In this document: positions 17,621 through 26,556 of the stretch, in pieces
Layout: each line of letters begins with the position of its first letter
Position numbering within the stretch: position 1 is the stretch's first letter
Source of the DNA: an uncultured Coriobacteriaceae bacterium
GTDB lineage: Bacteria > Actinomycetota > Coriobacteriia > Coriobacteriales > Atopobiaceae
Assembly (NCBI GenBank): GCA_902779675.1
Contig: CACZCK010000001.1
Span: forward strand, 62,001 to 126,000
Reading direction: 5' to 3'
DNA length: 64,000 nucleotides
Position numbers and translations under genes: made by a program
The notes under the pieces: generated by a model
Databases searched by the model: none
Told to the model about the DNA's origin: nothing
What the model saw: only the letters and a program-made list of their open reading frames with translations

Positions 17621-18001
17621 CTAGTCGTCCATGCCGGGCTTGCGCCGGTATGCCTTGACGTCGGAGCGACGCTTCTTGGCGTCGAGCCTGCGCTGACGGG
17701 CTGCCTTGCTGGGCTTGGTGGCCTTGCGCACCTTGGGCCGCCTCGCGCGCACCTCCAACTGATGCCGAATCTTGCGTAGGCAGGCCATGCGATTCTGCAG
17801 CTGGCTACGCTGCTCACGACTCGTAACCACGATGCCCGTGGGCACGTGGCGCATGCGCACTGCGGAGTCAGTGGTGTTGACCCCCTGCCCGCCTGGGCCC
17901 GACGCATGAAAGGCCTCCGCCTCACACTGACGGGTGAGCTCCTCGTCGGTGAGCCGAGCAAAGCATGCGTAGTCGCGATATGTCAACGTCTCATGTGTCA
18001 T
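17621..18001 (-). CDS. ArfB/YaeJ-like peptidyl-tRNA hydrolase (GGQ release factor domain)
   Basis: 126 residues. The class I release-factor domain shows [19 protein letters not shown] (GGQ at residues 37-39). A basic C-terminal tail rich in Arg/Lys ([25 protein letters not shown]) matches the ArfB tail that enters the mRNA channel of stalled ribosomes. The start at 18001 gives the expected short N-terminus; the upstream in-frame extension to 18127 runs through a repeat region. Function: rescue of non-stop ribosomes. No strong ribosome binding site is visible. Confidence 0.85.
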   Translation of the reverse strand: MTHETLTYRDYACFARLTDEELTRQCEAEAFHASGPGGQGVNTTDSAVRMRHVPTGIVVTSREQRSQLQNRMACLRKIRHQLEVRARRPKVRKATKPSKAARQRRLDAKKRRSDVKAYRRKPGMDD

Positions 18002-18080
18002 GGTGGGCCATTGTAGCACGCGCAACGACAGTACGACTCTTGCTGGCAGGGAGAGGCCTAGGTACATATGGGGAAGCACC

Positions 18081-18168
18081 CACAAATGAGGTTGTAAGCG
18101 GCTCCGCACCCCCGTCTTCAAAACCACCTACAACCCAACTCGTAGGCGCTCCGAACCGCCATCCTCCC
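18081..18168. repeat. Dispersed GGTTGTA/CTACAACC repeat, copy 1
   Basis: GGTTGTA (18090-18096) is inverted relative to TACAACC (18129-18135). The tail CGTAGGCGCTCCGAACCGCC followed by ATCCTCC (18141-18167) matches the tail of the element at 32.5-32.6 kb. It lies between the arfB-like gene and a capA terminator. Confidence 0.5.
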
Positions 18169-18170
18169 CA

Positions 18171-18217
18171 TAGAAGAAAGCGCAGACAACGCAACACCAC
18201 TGCTGCATTGCCTGCGC
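18171..18217 (-). terminator. Intrinsic terminator of the first capA gene
   Basis: GCGCAG (18180-18185) and CTGCGC (18212-18217) close a long imperfect stem with further CAA/TTG and GCA/TGC pairing. On the minus strand it is followed by TTTCTTCT. It lies 32 nt after the capA stop. Confidence 0.7.
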
Positions 18218-18248
18218 CCTTGCCTTCGAGTCCGAGCGACCAGGGACC

Positions 18249-19886
18249 CTATGCTGCCTGGTCGTACTCCTCATAGTCGTCCTCGGTGCCTTCGCCCTCC
18301 GACTGCACATCGCCGACACTCTCACCCGACGTCTCCTGGGTGCTCCCGCCTGCAGTATCGGGCGCAAACCACTCGGGCCCAAAGTAGATGAGCTCCTTCG
18401 TGGTGTCAAAGTTGGAGCCAAGCACCTGCGTGCAGAAGTTGTTGGCCCACGCCACCGTGAGGTCGGAGTTGTCCGAGCCGTTGCTCTCCAAGAAGTTGGA
18501 CGGCGCAAGGTCGTCGGTAAAGTCTCGCAGCAGGTAGGTGGTCATGTCGGTGGTCAGGCCCTTGTGCGTGATCGTGGGAATAAACGAGCACTGCGTCACG
18601 GAGCTGTTGCCGTCCTCGTCCTTGACCATGGTGACCTTGGCCAACCCGCCCACCAGGCACTCGTTCTCGACCATTGTGCTGATGAAATTGCCCACCGACC
18701 AGTAGCACGGCACCTTGCGACCATCCGAGGCCGTGAGGATCTCGACCGGTTCGATGACGTGCGGATGCCCGCCGATGATGACGTCGGCACCGCAATCCAT
18801 GAACACTCTGGCCATGTCGTACTGCTCCTGCACGGGCTCGAGGTTGTATTCCTCACCCCAGTGCGGGAAGACCACCACCATGTCGGCTACCGCATCGGCT
18901 GCGGTCACCACGTTGCGCACGTGATCCTCGGTGAGCATCGACACTGCGCCTTCGGGATCCTCGTAGCCATTGAGGTCGTAGGTGAAGTTGAGCAGAGCGA
19001 TCTTGAAGCCGTCCTTCTCGTAGACGTAGAGGTCATCGACGGAGGTGGAGTCGTCATACGGATCGGCGGCGCCGATGACATGAATGTCGGGGTACTTCTC
19101 CTTCCAGAAGTTGAGCTCGCTGGAGAGGCCCTCGTAGCCCATGTCCATGGCGTGGTTGGTGGCACGCAGCACCACGTTGAAGCCCGCCTTGGCCTCGGCG
19201 TCGCCCATCTCCTGCGGTCCATTGAACGTCGGGAAGCCCGTGTACTCCCAGCGGCTGCCGCCCAGGATGGTCTCCTGGTTGACCACCTTGATGTCCATGC
19301 CCTCGAGCTCGCCCAAGATGTGCTCATACACGTGGTCGTAGTTGCGGCTGCCGTCGGCCTGCAGGCCGCTCTCGCGTACGCCAAAGTGGAAGAGGATGTC
19401 GCCAATCATGACCAGGTCAACCTGCACCGACTTGGGCTTGGCCTGCTCCTGGGTCGCCTCCTGCGTGGCCTGGTCGGCCTGCTTGGGAGCAAAGACCCTG
19501 CTCACGCAGCCGGCGATGCCGCGCACCGCAAAGATCACCAGCAGCAGTGCGAGCACCAGCGCGGCGATGCCCACGATGGTCTGGCGGTTGCGCCTGCGAC
19601 GCTGCGCCTCGCGGTAAGCCATGGACTTGCGCGCCTGCGCCTGGCTGGCCGCCCCGTTGGCCGAGCGGCGACGCTTGGCGCCCGTCGGGCGTGCGGCACC
19701 AGCGGAGCGAGCAGCGCCAGCAGGACGAGCCGACCCCGCGCGCGTGCCGGAGGCCGAGGTGCGACGTGCCGCCGAGCCCGTCCCGCTCGCAGTCCGCCTG
19801 GCAGGCGTGCCCGCCTGCGTCGTCCTTCTGCGCCTCGGGGCGTCTCCGCTGCCGTGCGATGCGCTCGCGCGCCTGTTGTCTGCCAT
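18249..19886 (-). CDS. CapA family protein (poly-gamma-glutamate/capsule-type metallophosphatase fold), copy 1
   Basis: 545 residues. A low-complexity cytoplasmic N-terminus of about 100 residues rich in Ser, Ala, Arg and Thr is followed by a membrane helix (near residues 115-135) and a large extracellular PGA_cap domain: VDLVMIGDILFHFGV, NQETILGG, ATNHAMDMGYEG, FPHWGEEYN and IIGGHPHVIEPVE, with the His/Asp/Asn metal ligands of the calcineurin-like fold. The C-terminus is acidic. GGAGGATAGCC places the start at 19886. A second family member lies just beyond aspS. The family takes part in surface polymer synthesis or anchoring; the substrate is unknown. Confidence 0.88.
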   Translation of the reverse strand: MADNRRASASHGSGDAPRRRRTTQAGTPARRTASGTGSAARRTSASGTRAGSARPAGAARSAGAARPTGAKRRRSANGAASQAQARKSMAYREAQRRRRNRQTIVGIAALVLALLLVIFAVRGIAGCVSRVFAPKQADQATQEATQEQAKPKSVQVDLVMIGDILFHFGVRESGLQADGSRNYDHVYEHILGELEGMDIKVVNQETILGGSRWEYTGFPTFNGPQEMGDAEAKAGFNVVLRATNHAMDMGYEGLSSELNFWKEKYPDIHVIGAADPYDDSTSVDDLYVYEKDGFKIALLNFTYDLNGYEDPEGAVSMLTEDHVRNVVTAADAVADMVVVFPHWGEEYNLEPVQEQYDMARVFMDCGADVIIGGHPHVIEPVEILTASDGRKVPCYWSVGNFISTMVENECLVGGLAKVTMVKDEDGNSSVTQCSFIPTITHKGLTTDMTTYLLRDFTDDLAPSNFLESNGSDNSDLTVAWANNFCTQVLGSNFDTTKELIYFGPEWFAPDTAGGSTQETSGESVGDVQSEGEGTEDDYEEYDQAA

Positions 19887-19975
19887 GGCTATCCTCCTGC
19901 AGCTGGCTGGTCCAACTGCCGCCAAGTAACGAACGTTCCCTCATGAGTATAGGTACTGACGTGCCCTTCTGCACC

Positions 19976-20016
19976 GCAAAACACGACGTGGCCACCCCTC
20001 TGCACGGGGTGGCCAC
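19976..20016 (-). terminator. Intrinsic terminator of aspS
   Basis: GTGGCCACCCC (19988-19998) pairs perfectly with GGGGTGGCCAC (20006-20016). On the minus strand it is followed by GTCGTGTTTTG. It lies 31 nt after the aspS stop. Confidence 0.8.
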
Positions 20017-20047
20017 GGACAACGCGTGTTCTTGTGTGCGCGTCGGG

Positions 20048-21814
20048 CTACAGCAGGCGCAGCGAAACCTCCTGCAGCTGAGCCTCCGTCACCTCGCTCG
20101 GGGCAGCACTCATCAGGTCGCTGCCGCTGGCGGTCTTGGGGAAGGCCATGACCTCGCGGATCGAGTCAGCGCCGGCAAGCAGCATGCAAACGCGGTCGAG
20201 GCCGAGCGCGAAGCCGCCCATGGGAGGCGCACCGTACTCGAGCGCCTCCATCAGGAAGCCGAACTGCTCGCTCGCGCGCTCCTCGGTGAAGCCCAGCAGC
20301 TTGAGGATGCGCATCTGCAGATCGGCGTTGTGGATGCGCATGCCGCCACCGCCGGCCTCGTAGCCGTCCATCACGAAGTCGTAGGTATGCGAGCCCACCG
20401 ACAGCGGGTCGCTCTCCAGGCGGTCGATGTCCTCCTCCACCGGCTGGGTGAAGGGCTGGTGTTCGGCCGCGTAGGCCTGGCGCTCCTCGTCCCAGTGCAC
20501 CAGCGGGAAGTCGACGACCCATAGGAAGTCGTGACCCTCGCGCGGCACGTCGAGCACGTCGGCCATGTGCACGCGCATGCCGCCGAGAATCTCGTCGGTG
20601 GCCATACGGGCACCAACGGCAAACAGCGCGAGGTCGCCGGGGTTGGCGCCCATCTCGTCCTTGAGGGCGTCGAGCTCAGCCTCCGAGAGGAACTTGGCAA
20701 TGGGGCTCTGCACCGAGCCGTCGGCCTTGAAGGCCACCCACGCCAGGCCCTTGGCGCCAAACGAGGCAGCCACATCGGCAAGCTTGTCGATCTTGGAGCG
20801 ACCCCACACGCCGGCCCCCGGACAGCAGATGGCCTTGACGTGCTGGCCCTCGGCGGCGGCTGCGGAGGCAAAGAGCTTGAAGCCCGAGGCTGCAAAGACG
20901 TCGGTGACGTCGTGGAGCTCCATGCCAATGCGAGTGTCGGGCTTGTCGGTGCCGTAGGTGTCCATGGCGTCCCAGTAGGACAGGCGGCGCAGCGGGGTGG
21001 GCATCTCCACGCCCACCTTGGAGAAGGCATCGGAAAGCACGGCCTCCAAGGCGCCCATGACGTCGTCTTGGTCCACGAAGCTCATCTCGATGTCGACCTG
21101 CGTGAACTCGGGCTGACGGTCGGCGCGCAAGTCCTCGTCGCGGAAGCACTTGGCCACCTGGTAGTAGCGCTCCACACCGCCCACCATGAGCAGTTGCTTG
21201 AGCAGCTGCGGGCTCTGAGGCAGGGCGTAGAAGTGACCGGGCTGGGTGCGGCTGGGCACCAAAAAGTCGCGCGCACCCTCGGGGGTCGACTTGAACAGCG
21301 CCGGCGTCTCGACCTCCATGAAGGCGCGGTCGTGCAGCGCCTGGCGGATGGCAAAGGTGAAGTCGGAGCGCAGGCGCAGGTTGGCGGCCATCTTGGGACG
21401 ACGAATGTCGAGGTAGCGATACCTGAGACGCAGGTCCTCGCTGGTCTCGATGTGATCCTCGATCTGGAAGGGAGGCGTCTTGGAGGTGTTGAGGACCTCA
21501 ATCCTCGAGACGAGGACCTCGATCTCGCCGGTGGCTAGGTTGTGGTTGGTCTGGCCCTCGATGCGATGACGCACCTCGCCCTCAACCAGGATGGGCCTCT
21601 CGGGACGCACCTTCTCGGCGGCGGCAAAAGTCTCGGCATCGCACAGGTCGGGGTCCAGGAAGACCTGGGTCAGACCCTCGCGATCGCGCAGGTCGATGAA
21701 GATGAGCCCACCAAAGTCGCGGCGGCGCCACACCCAGCCCGTGAGCGTGACCTCCTCGCCGATGTTGTCGCTGCGCAGCTCGCCGCAGGTGTGGGTGTGA
21801 AGGGAAAAGCTCAT
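20048..21814 (-). CDS. aspS: Aspartate--tRNA ligase
   Basis: 588 residues, the bacterial-type length. It has an N-terminal OB-fold anticodon-binding domain (GWVWRRRDFGGLIFIDLRDREG), the class II catalytic core with motif 2 region FRDEDLRADRQPEFTQVD, the bacterial GAD insertion (about residues 280-420), and motif 3 AFALGLDRVCMLL. GAGAGGA precedes the ATG at 21814; an in-frame extension to 22117 is not supported. Charges tRNA-Asp. It sits between two capA paralogues, an arrangement that may reflect a local duplication around it. Confidence 0.97.
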   Translation of the reverse strand: MSFSLHTHTCGELRSDNIGEEVTLTGWVWRRRDFGGLIFIDLRDREGLTQVFLDPDLCDAETFAAAEKVRPERPILVEGEVRHRIEGQTNHNLATGEIEVLVSRIEVLNTSKTPPFQIEDHIETSEDLRLRYRYLDIRRPKMAANLRLRSDFTFAIRQALHDRAFMEVETPALFKSTPEGARDFLVPSRTQPGHFYALPQSPQLLKQLLMVGGVERYYQVAKCFRDEDLRADRQPEFTQVDIEMSFVDQDDVMGALEAVLSDAFSKVGVEMPTPLRRLSYWDAMDTYGTDKPDTRIGMELHDVTDVFAASGFKLFASAAAAEGQHVKAICCPGAGVWGRSKIDKLADVAASFGAKGLAWVAFKADGSVQSPIAKFLSEAELDALKDEMGANPGDLALFAVGARMATDEILGGMRVHMADVLDVPREGHDFLWVVDFPLVHWDEERQAYAAEHQPFTQPVEEDIDRLESDPLSVGSHTYDFVMDGYEAGGGGMRIHNADLQMRILKLLGFTEERASEQFGFLMEALEYGAPPMGGFALGLDRVCMLLAGADSIREVMAFPKTASGSDLMSAAPSEVTEAQLQEVSLRLL

Positions 21815-22004
21815 AGACGGGTCCTCTCGTCGTTTCCGCCCCGTGCGCGTACGGGCGGAGTCTTGCAGACGTCGCGCACACGTAGACGGCGTGCACGCGA
21901 TTGCCGATTGTACTACGTTACGGGGCGGTCTGAGGTGGCGTGTGCCGACGGGGCAAAGAAGCGCAGCCCACGCACACACCACAGCGGCAGCGATGGCACG
22001 GGAG

Positions 22005-23339
22005 CTACATCGTGCCGTGGACCGAGAGGGTGTCGCGGTCGAAGGAGGCGCCCAGCACCTCGGCACAGAACTCCACATACCAGGCCTTGGTCGAGCCGCG
22101 ACCGCCGTCGACGGCACTCACACCGCTGCGTGCCGCCAGCTCGTCGGTGTAGTCGGAGAGCTTGTAGGCGCACATGTTGGTGGTGCCGCGCTCGTGCTGT
22201 GTGACCGTGGGCACAAACTCGTAGGCCTCCACCCGAGCGCCGTCGACGTCCTTCACCAGGTCGAGCTTGACCATGCCACCCACCATGTTGGCCGCGCCGT
22301 TCTGCGTCGACACGAAGTTGCCCACCGACCAGCACACCAGCATCTTGTGGCCGTCCTTCTCGAGCACCTCGACGGGCTGGATCACGTGCGGGTGCCCGCC
22401 GATCACCACATCGACACCGGCATCCTGCATCACCTGGGCCCAGCGCCGCTCACTCTCAACCGGCGTGGTCTCGTACTCCTCGCCCCAGTGGGCGAAGACC
22501 ACCACCAGGTCGGCCTCCCCCTGCTCGCGGGCAGCGGCCACATCGGCGCGCAGGCCCTCCTCGGTCAGAATTGACACCACGTTGCCGTCGAAGGCGGGGT
22601 CGACGTTGCCGTTGAGCACATCGGTGTAGTTAAGCAGCGCGATGCGGAAGTCGTCCTTCTCGTAGAGGTAGGCGCCCGCTGGCGAGGTCCCTCCCGCCGG
22701 CGCCACGTGGTTGCCATCGGGGTCGGCCATGCCGATGACCGCCATCTTCGGGTGCGCCTGTGCCCAGTACGCGAGCTCGGCGCGCACGCCGTCGTAGCCC
22801 ATGTCGAGGGTGTGGTTGGTGGCCTTGAGGATCACGTCGAAGCCCACAGTCGCCTCCGCATCGCCCACCTCTTGCGGGCTGTTGAACATGGGGTAGCCCG
22901 AAAACGCCCAGCGGGTACCGCCCAGGATGGTCTCCTGGTTGAGCGCGGCAACGTCGGCCTCGGCCACATCCTGGGCGATAGGCGCAAAGAGGTGCTCGTA
23001 GTTGCGCGAGCCATCCGCACGCTGCCCGCCCTCGACGATGCCCATGTGCATGAGGATGTCCCCCACCATCATGAGGCGCACGTGCACCGGCTCCACCGGG
23101 TCGAGGCTCTCTGGGGGCGTGTCGTCCATGCGGTCGCTGACGGTGACCGCCTTGGGCGCCACGGGCTCGTACGCCTCCGCGGCGGAGCGTGCCGAGTCAC
23201 GCAGCGATTCCACCACAATCAAGGCACCCAGGGCAAAGAGCGCAGCGAGTGCGAGCGCCACGAGTGCATTGCGCAGGCGATGGCGTCGCGGCGCAGGCTG
23301 CTCGGAGGGGTCTTGGAGTTGTGGGGTCTTGCGGCTCAT
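22005..23339 (-). CDS. CapA family protein, copy 2
   Basis: 444 residues. A short basic N-terminus and one membrane helix (about residues 22-44) precede the PGA_cap domain: VRLMMVGDILMHMGI, NQETILGGTRW, ATNHTLDMGYDG, FAHWGEEYE and VIGGHPHVIQPVEV. It is alignable with the copy at 18.2-19.9 kb through the whole extracellular domain (for example ADGSRNY, GDAEA, SVGNF), so the two are paralogues; only the cytoplasmic N-termini differ. The gene reads towards aspS with about 190 nt between them. Role: surface polymer metabolism by family; the specific substrate is not known. Confidence 0.88.
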   Translation of the reverse strand: MSRKTPQLQDPSEQPAPRRHRLRNALVALALAALFALGALIVVESLRDSARSAAEAYEPVAPKAVTVSDRMDDTPPESLDPVEPVHVRLMMVGDILMHMGIVEGGQRADGSRNYEHLFAPIAQDVAEADVAALNQETILGGTRWAFSGYPMFNSPQEVGDAEATVGFDVILKATNHTLDMGYDGVRAELAYWAQAHPKMAVIGMADPDGNHVAPAGGTSPAGAYLYEKDDFRIALLNYTDVLNGNVDPAFDGNVVSILTEEGLRADVAAAREQGEADLVVVFAHWGEEYETTPVESERRWAQVMQDAGVDVVIGGHPHVIQPVEVLEKDGHKMLVCWSVGNFVSTQNGAANMVGGMVKLDLVKDVDGARVEAYEFVPTVTQHERGTTNMCAYKLSDYTDELAARSGVSAVDGGRGSTKAWYVEFCAEVLGASFDRDTLSVHGTM

Positions 23340-23422
23340 GGTCTTCCTCCCGACTGTCCCATGATACGCTCACCACGCGCCACACGCGGCGTCACTGTGA
23401 CCGTTGGACCTAAGGAAGCGCC

Positions 23423-24079
23423 ATGCCGTACCAAGCCGTCGTCTTCGACCTCGATGGGACCCTGCTTTACACGCTCGAAGACCTCTACCTCGCCACCAAC
23501 CACGCGCTCGAGGCCATGGGGTTGCCTGCACGCTCGCGCGAGGAGGTGCGCAGCTACGTGGGCAATGGCTACCGCCAGCTCTTTAGGCTCGCCGTGCCCC
23601 AAGGGACCTCCGACGAGGTCCAGGAGCAGGCGCTGGCGATCTTCAACAGCTACTACCTGGAGCACGACGAGGACCACACCGCCCCCTACCCCGGTATCCG
23701 CGAGCTGCTGAGCCGTCTGGCCGCAGAGGGCTTGGCGATGGCAGTGGTCTCCAACAAGGGCGACGCGGCCGTGCGCGACCTCATGGACAGCGTCTTTCCC
23801 GGCGCGTTTGCCGCAGTGGCAGGCGAGCGCGAGGGCGTCCGTCGCAAGCCCGCGCCAGACACCGTCCACGCGGTCCTGCACCAGCTGGGCCTTACGCCTG
23901 CCGACATCGTCTACGTGGGAGACAGCGAGGTCGACGTGGCAACGGCAGCCAACGTTGGCTGCGACTGCATAGCCGTCACCTGGGGCTATCGTAGCGTGGC
24001 ACAGCTGCGCGAGGCAGGCGCCACCACGCTCGCCGACGACTGCGATGAGGTTGCGGATCTCATATTGCATAAGCACTGA
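23423..24079 (+). CDS. HAD-family hydrolase, phosphoglycolate-phosphatase-like
   Basis: 218 residues. Haloacid dehalogenase superfamily subclass I: motif I FDLDGT (Asp9, Asp11), motif II VVSNKGD, a Lys in RRKPAPDTV and motif IV VYVGDSEVDVATAANVG. The helical cap lies between motifs I and II. Closest in pattern to Gph/PgmB-like phosphatases, but the substrate cannot be assigned. AAGGAAGCGCC precedes the ATG. It is divergent from the second capA gene. Confidence 0.9.
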   Translation: MPYQAVVFDLDGTLLYTLEDLYLATNHALEAMGLPARSREEVRSYVGNGYRQLFRLAVPQGTSDEVQEQALAIFNSYYLEHDEDHTAPYPGIRELLSRLAAEGLAMAVVSNKGDAAVRDLMDSVFPGAFAAVAGEREGVRRKPAPDTVHAVLHQLGLTPADIVYVGDSEVDVATAANVGCDCIAVTWGYRSVAQLREAGATTLADDCDEVADLILHKH

Positions 24080-24199
24080 GCTGGCCCACATCGCCCCCAT
24101 GCACCGCTTGCCAATTGCACAAGTTGTCCATGGATACGTCGGTGCATGGAGGGTATCATTGAGTCATGAGGTTTCGAACCTTGAGAGAAAGGACACGAC

Positions 24200-24505
24200 A
24201 TGGGTAAGAAGGCAGCGGAGGCTCTCGACATCTCCTACGATCAGCTGGCGGAGTACCTGCACGTAAATCACTCCGTCTACATGAAGGTCGACAACAACGT
24301 CTATTACCTGACCGACTGCAACTTCGAGGCTTGGCGCGCCCAGGACACCAGCCGTCGCAACCACAAGAACCACTTTGTGGACTGCAGCCCGCTGGTTCCC
24401 ACCGTCGACGAGTTCCTCTCCCTGCCGTTCATCCATGGCAACACCATCGAGCAGGAGTTCGCGCATGCGACCTTCTACGCCTCCGAGAGCGAGAAGGACG
24501 AGTAA
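24200..24505 (+). CDS. Small conserved-looking hypothetical protein
   Basis: 101 residues, soluble and acidic at the C-terminus. AGAAAGGACACGAC precedes the ATG, and the reading frame is bounded by a terminator, so it is probably a real gene. Sequence features: DISYDQLAEYLHVNHSVYMK, DNNVYYLTDCNFEAWRAQD and an aromatic-rich C-terminal half. I do not recognise the family. It stands alone between a HAD phosphatase and a convergent ABC transporter operon. Confidence 0.65.
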   Translation: MGKKAAEALDISYDQLAEYLHVNHSVYMKVDNNVYYLTDCNFEAWRAQDTSRRNHKNHFVDCSPLVPTVDEFLSLPFIHGNTIEQEFAHATFYASESEKDE

Positions 24506-24533
24506 GGCCCATTGCCACAGAGCCGCACGAACA

Positions 24534-24563
24534 AGGCCCCCGCTGCGCTGGCAGCGGGGGCCT
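24534..24563. terminator. Strong hairpin between convergent genes
   Basis: AGGCCCCCGCTG (24534-24545) pairs perfectly with CAGCGGGGGCCT (24552-24563) across a 6-nt loop. It ends the 24.2-kb small gene on the plus strand and, with TTGTTCG following on the minus strand, may act in both directions. Confidence 0.7.
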
Positions 24564-24580
24564 ATGTCATCGATGGATTG

Positions 24581-24607
24581 AGAAAGGCGCCAGAGGGTGT
24601 GGCGCCT
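24581..24607 (-). terminator. Terminator of the ABC transporter operon
   Basis: AGGCGCCA (24585-24592) pairs with TGGCGCCT (24600-24607). On the minus strand the stem is followed by TTTCTC. It starts 10 nt after the permease stop. Confidence 0.65.
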
Positions 24608-24617
24608 CACCACAGGC

Positions 24618-25829
24618 CTACTGGTAGCGCAGCGACTCCACCGGGTCGAGCCGCGCGGCTCGGCGCGCTGGGTAGTAGCCGAACAGGATGCCGATGAGCA
24701 CGCAGATGCCCGTGGCCATGAGCACCGACTGGACGTCGATCACCGGAACGATGGCAGCCGACTCGCCGCCCACGTCCAACATGCCACCCGCCAAGCCGGT
24801 CAGCGCAAACGAGCCGAGGTAGCCCACCACGATGCCGATGACGCCACCCACCACGCACAGGCAGACCGACTCGAGCAGGAACTGCTTGGTGATGTCGGAG
24901 CTGCGCGCACCCAGCGCCTTGCGCAGGCCGATCTCGCGGATGCGCTCGGTGACGTTGGTGAGCATCATGTTCATGATGCCGATGCCGCCAACCAGCAGCG
25001 AGATGCTGGCCACGGCAGTCATCATCAGCTGGAACGAGGACATCATGGCGTCGAGCTCGTCGATGACCGACTGCATGGTCTGCACGTAGATGTCCTCGTC
25101 GGCAGTTTCCTCGTCCATATTGAAGTACGAGACGAGCTTGTCTTTGGTGGTGCTGGCAATGGTCGACATGTCGGCGTCCTCTGCAGCCAGGCCGCTGATG
25201 TCGTTGACGGCCCAATTTCCCGTCAGTCGGCTGGCACAGGTTGAGAACGGCAGCCAAACGGTGCCGTTGCTCGACATGGGCGAGCTGGACTCCATCACAG
25301 CCACGATGCCGTAGGATACGCCGTTGAGCTGGACGCTCTTGCCCACCACCGGCTCGTCGGGGTTGCCAAAGAGCTGGTGCACGGCCGCTTGGTCGAGCAC
25401 CGCCACAAGGGCCGACGCCGACTCGTCCTCGTCGGTATAGAACGACCCCTGGGTCGTCTTGGCGCCCATCACCTTGAAGTAGGACGGCAGCACGCCCTCC
25501 ACGCTCACATCGACGCTCTTTGTCGGCGAGGTGGCCTTGGCGTTTGCCAACGAGGCTGCCGTCAGGCACTCGTACTCGGGCATGCGCTGCTCCAGCGCTG
25601 TAAGGTCGTCGAGGGTGATGTCGCGGCCGGGCCAGCAGTAGATGTAGACCATGCGCGCCTGGTTGAGGCCCATCTCCCCCACCAGCGACTGCTTGATACC
25701 GCCGATGAGCGCCGTCATGGCAATGACGGCGCCGATGCCTATGACGATACCCAGGATGGTCAGCAGGCTACGACCGCGATTGGCGTCGAGCGCCGAGCCC
25801 GTCTCGTAGACCAGGTCGCGAATCCTCAT
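24618..25829 (-). CDS. MacB-type ABC transporter permease
   Basis: 403 residues. The topology is that of MacB/FtsX-like permeases: one N-terminal helix (RSLLTILGIVIGIGAVIAMTAL), a MacB_PCD extracellular domain of about 220 residues, then three C-terminal helices including SISLLVGGIGIMNMMLTNVTERIREIGLRKALGAR, the FtsX signature, and the final GYYPARRAARLDPVESLRY. The start at 25829 overlaps the ATPase stop (ATGA) and has GAGGAG upstream. It is third in the operon adaptor - ATPase - permease. Such systems export peptides, antibiotics or lipids by a mechanotransmission mechanism; the cargo is unknown. Confidence 0.93.
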   Translation of the reverse strand: MRIRDLVYETGSALDANRGRSLLTILGIVIGIGAVIAMTALIGGIKQSLVGEMGLNQARMVYIYCWPGRDITLDDLTALEQRMPEYECLTAASLANAKATSPTKSVDVSVEGVLPSYFKVMGAKTTQGSFYTDEDESASALVAVLDQAAVHQLFGNPDEPVVGKSVQLNGVSYGIVAVMESSSPMSSNGTVWLPFSTCASRLTGNWAVNDISGLAAEDADMSTIASTTKDKLVSYFNMDEETADEDIYVQTMQSVIDELDAMMSSFQLMMTAVASISLLVGGIGIMNMMLTNVTERIREIGLRKALGARSSDITKQFLLESVCLCVVGGVIGIVVGYLGSFALTGLAGGMLDVGGESAAIVPVIDVQSVLMATGICVLIGILFGYYPARRAARLDPVESLRYQ

Positions 25830-26554
25830 GTGGAGCTCCTCACGGTGGGGTCGGCCGCCAGCAGCGCACGCTCCTGCTCGTCGGTGAGCAGACGTCCGTC
25901 GCGGATGTGCACCGTACGGTCGGCCCATGCGGCAACCTCGGGGTCATGCGTGATCAGCACGATCGTCTTGCCCTCGTCGCGCAGGCGGGTAAACGTGCTC
26001 AGCACCATATCGCCTGTCGCCGAATCGAGGTTGCCGGTCGGCTCGTCGGCCAAGATGACGGCCGGATCGTTGACGAGTGCGCGGGCGATGGCCACGCGCT
26101 GCATCTGGCCACCGGACAGCTCGTTGGACCGGTGGTCATAGTACGGCTCGGGCAGCGAGACCGCACGCAGCGCCCGCACGGCGCGCTCGCGGCGCTCCCC
26201 CACCGGACAGTCGGAATATACAAGCGGCAACATCACGTTGCGCAGCACCGTGGCGTGCGGCAGCAGGTTGAACGACTGGAACACGAAGCCCAGACGCGTG
26301 GCGCGCAGCTCGGCCAGCTCGTCGTCGGTGAGTGTGGAGACGTCGGCACCCTCGAGCATAAACGTGCCCGAGGTGGGCGTGTCAAGACAGCCCAGGATGT
26401 TCATGAGCGTCGACTTGCCCGAACCCGACGGGCCCATGATGCACAGCAGCTCGCCCCGCTGCACTTGCAGCGACACGCCCTTGAGGGCATGGGTGTAGCC
26501 AGCCGCCGACTCGTAGATGCGGTGGACGTTGCGGATGTCAATGACCGGAAGCAT
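25826..26554 (-). CDS. MacB/LolD-type ABC transporter ATP-binding protein
   Basis: 242 residues. Walker A GPSGSGKST (residues 41-49), Q-loop FVFQSFNLLPHATVLRNV, signature ELSGGQMQR, Walker B VILADEPTGNLD and switch His LITHDPEV are all intact. The LNLLP-type Q-loop and the GNLD after Walker B are typical of the MacB/LolD subfamily. It overlaps the permease by 4 nt and follows the adaptor by 2 nt, so the three form one transcript. Confidence 0.95.
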   Translation of the reverse strand: MLPVIDIRNVHRIYESAAGYTHALKGVSLQVQRGELLCIMGPSGSGKSTLMNILGCLDTPTSGTFMLEGADVSTLTDDELAELRATRLGFVFQSFNLLPHATVLRNVMLPLVYSDCPVGERRERAVRALRAVSLPEPYYDHRSNELSGGQMQRVAIARALVNDPAVILADEPTGNLDSATGDMVLSTFTRLRDEGKTIVLITHDPEVAAWADRTVHIRDGRLLTDEQERALLAADPTVRSST

Positions 26555-26556
26555 GG

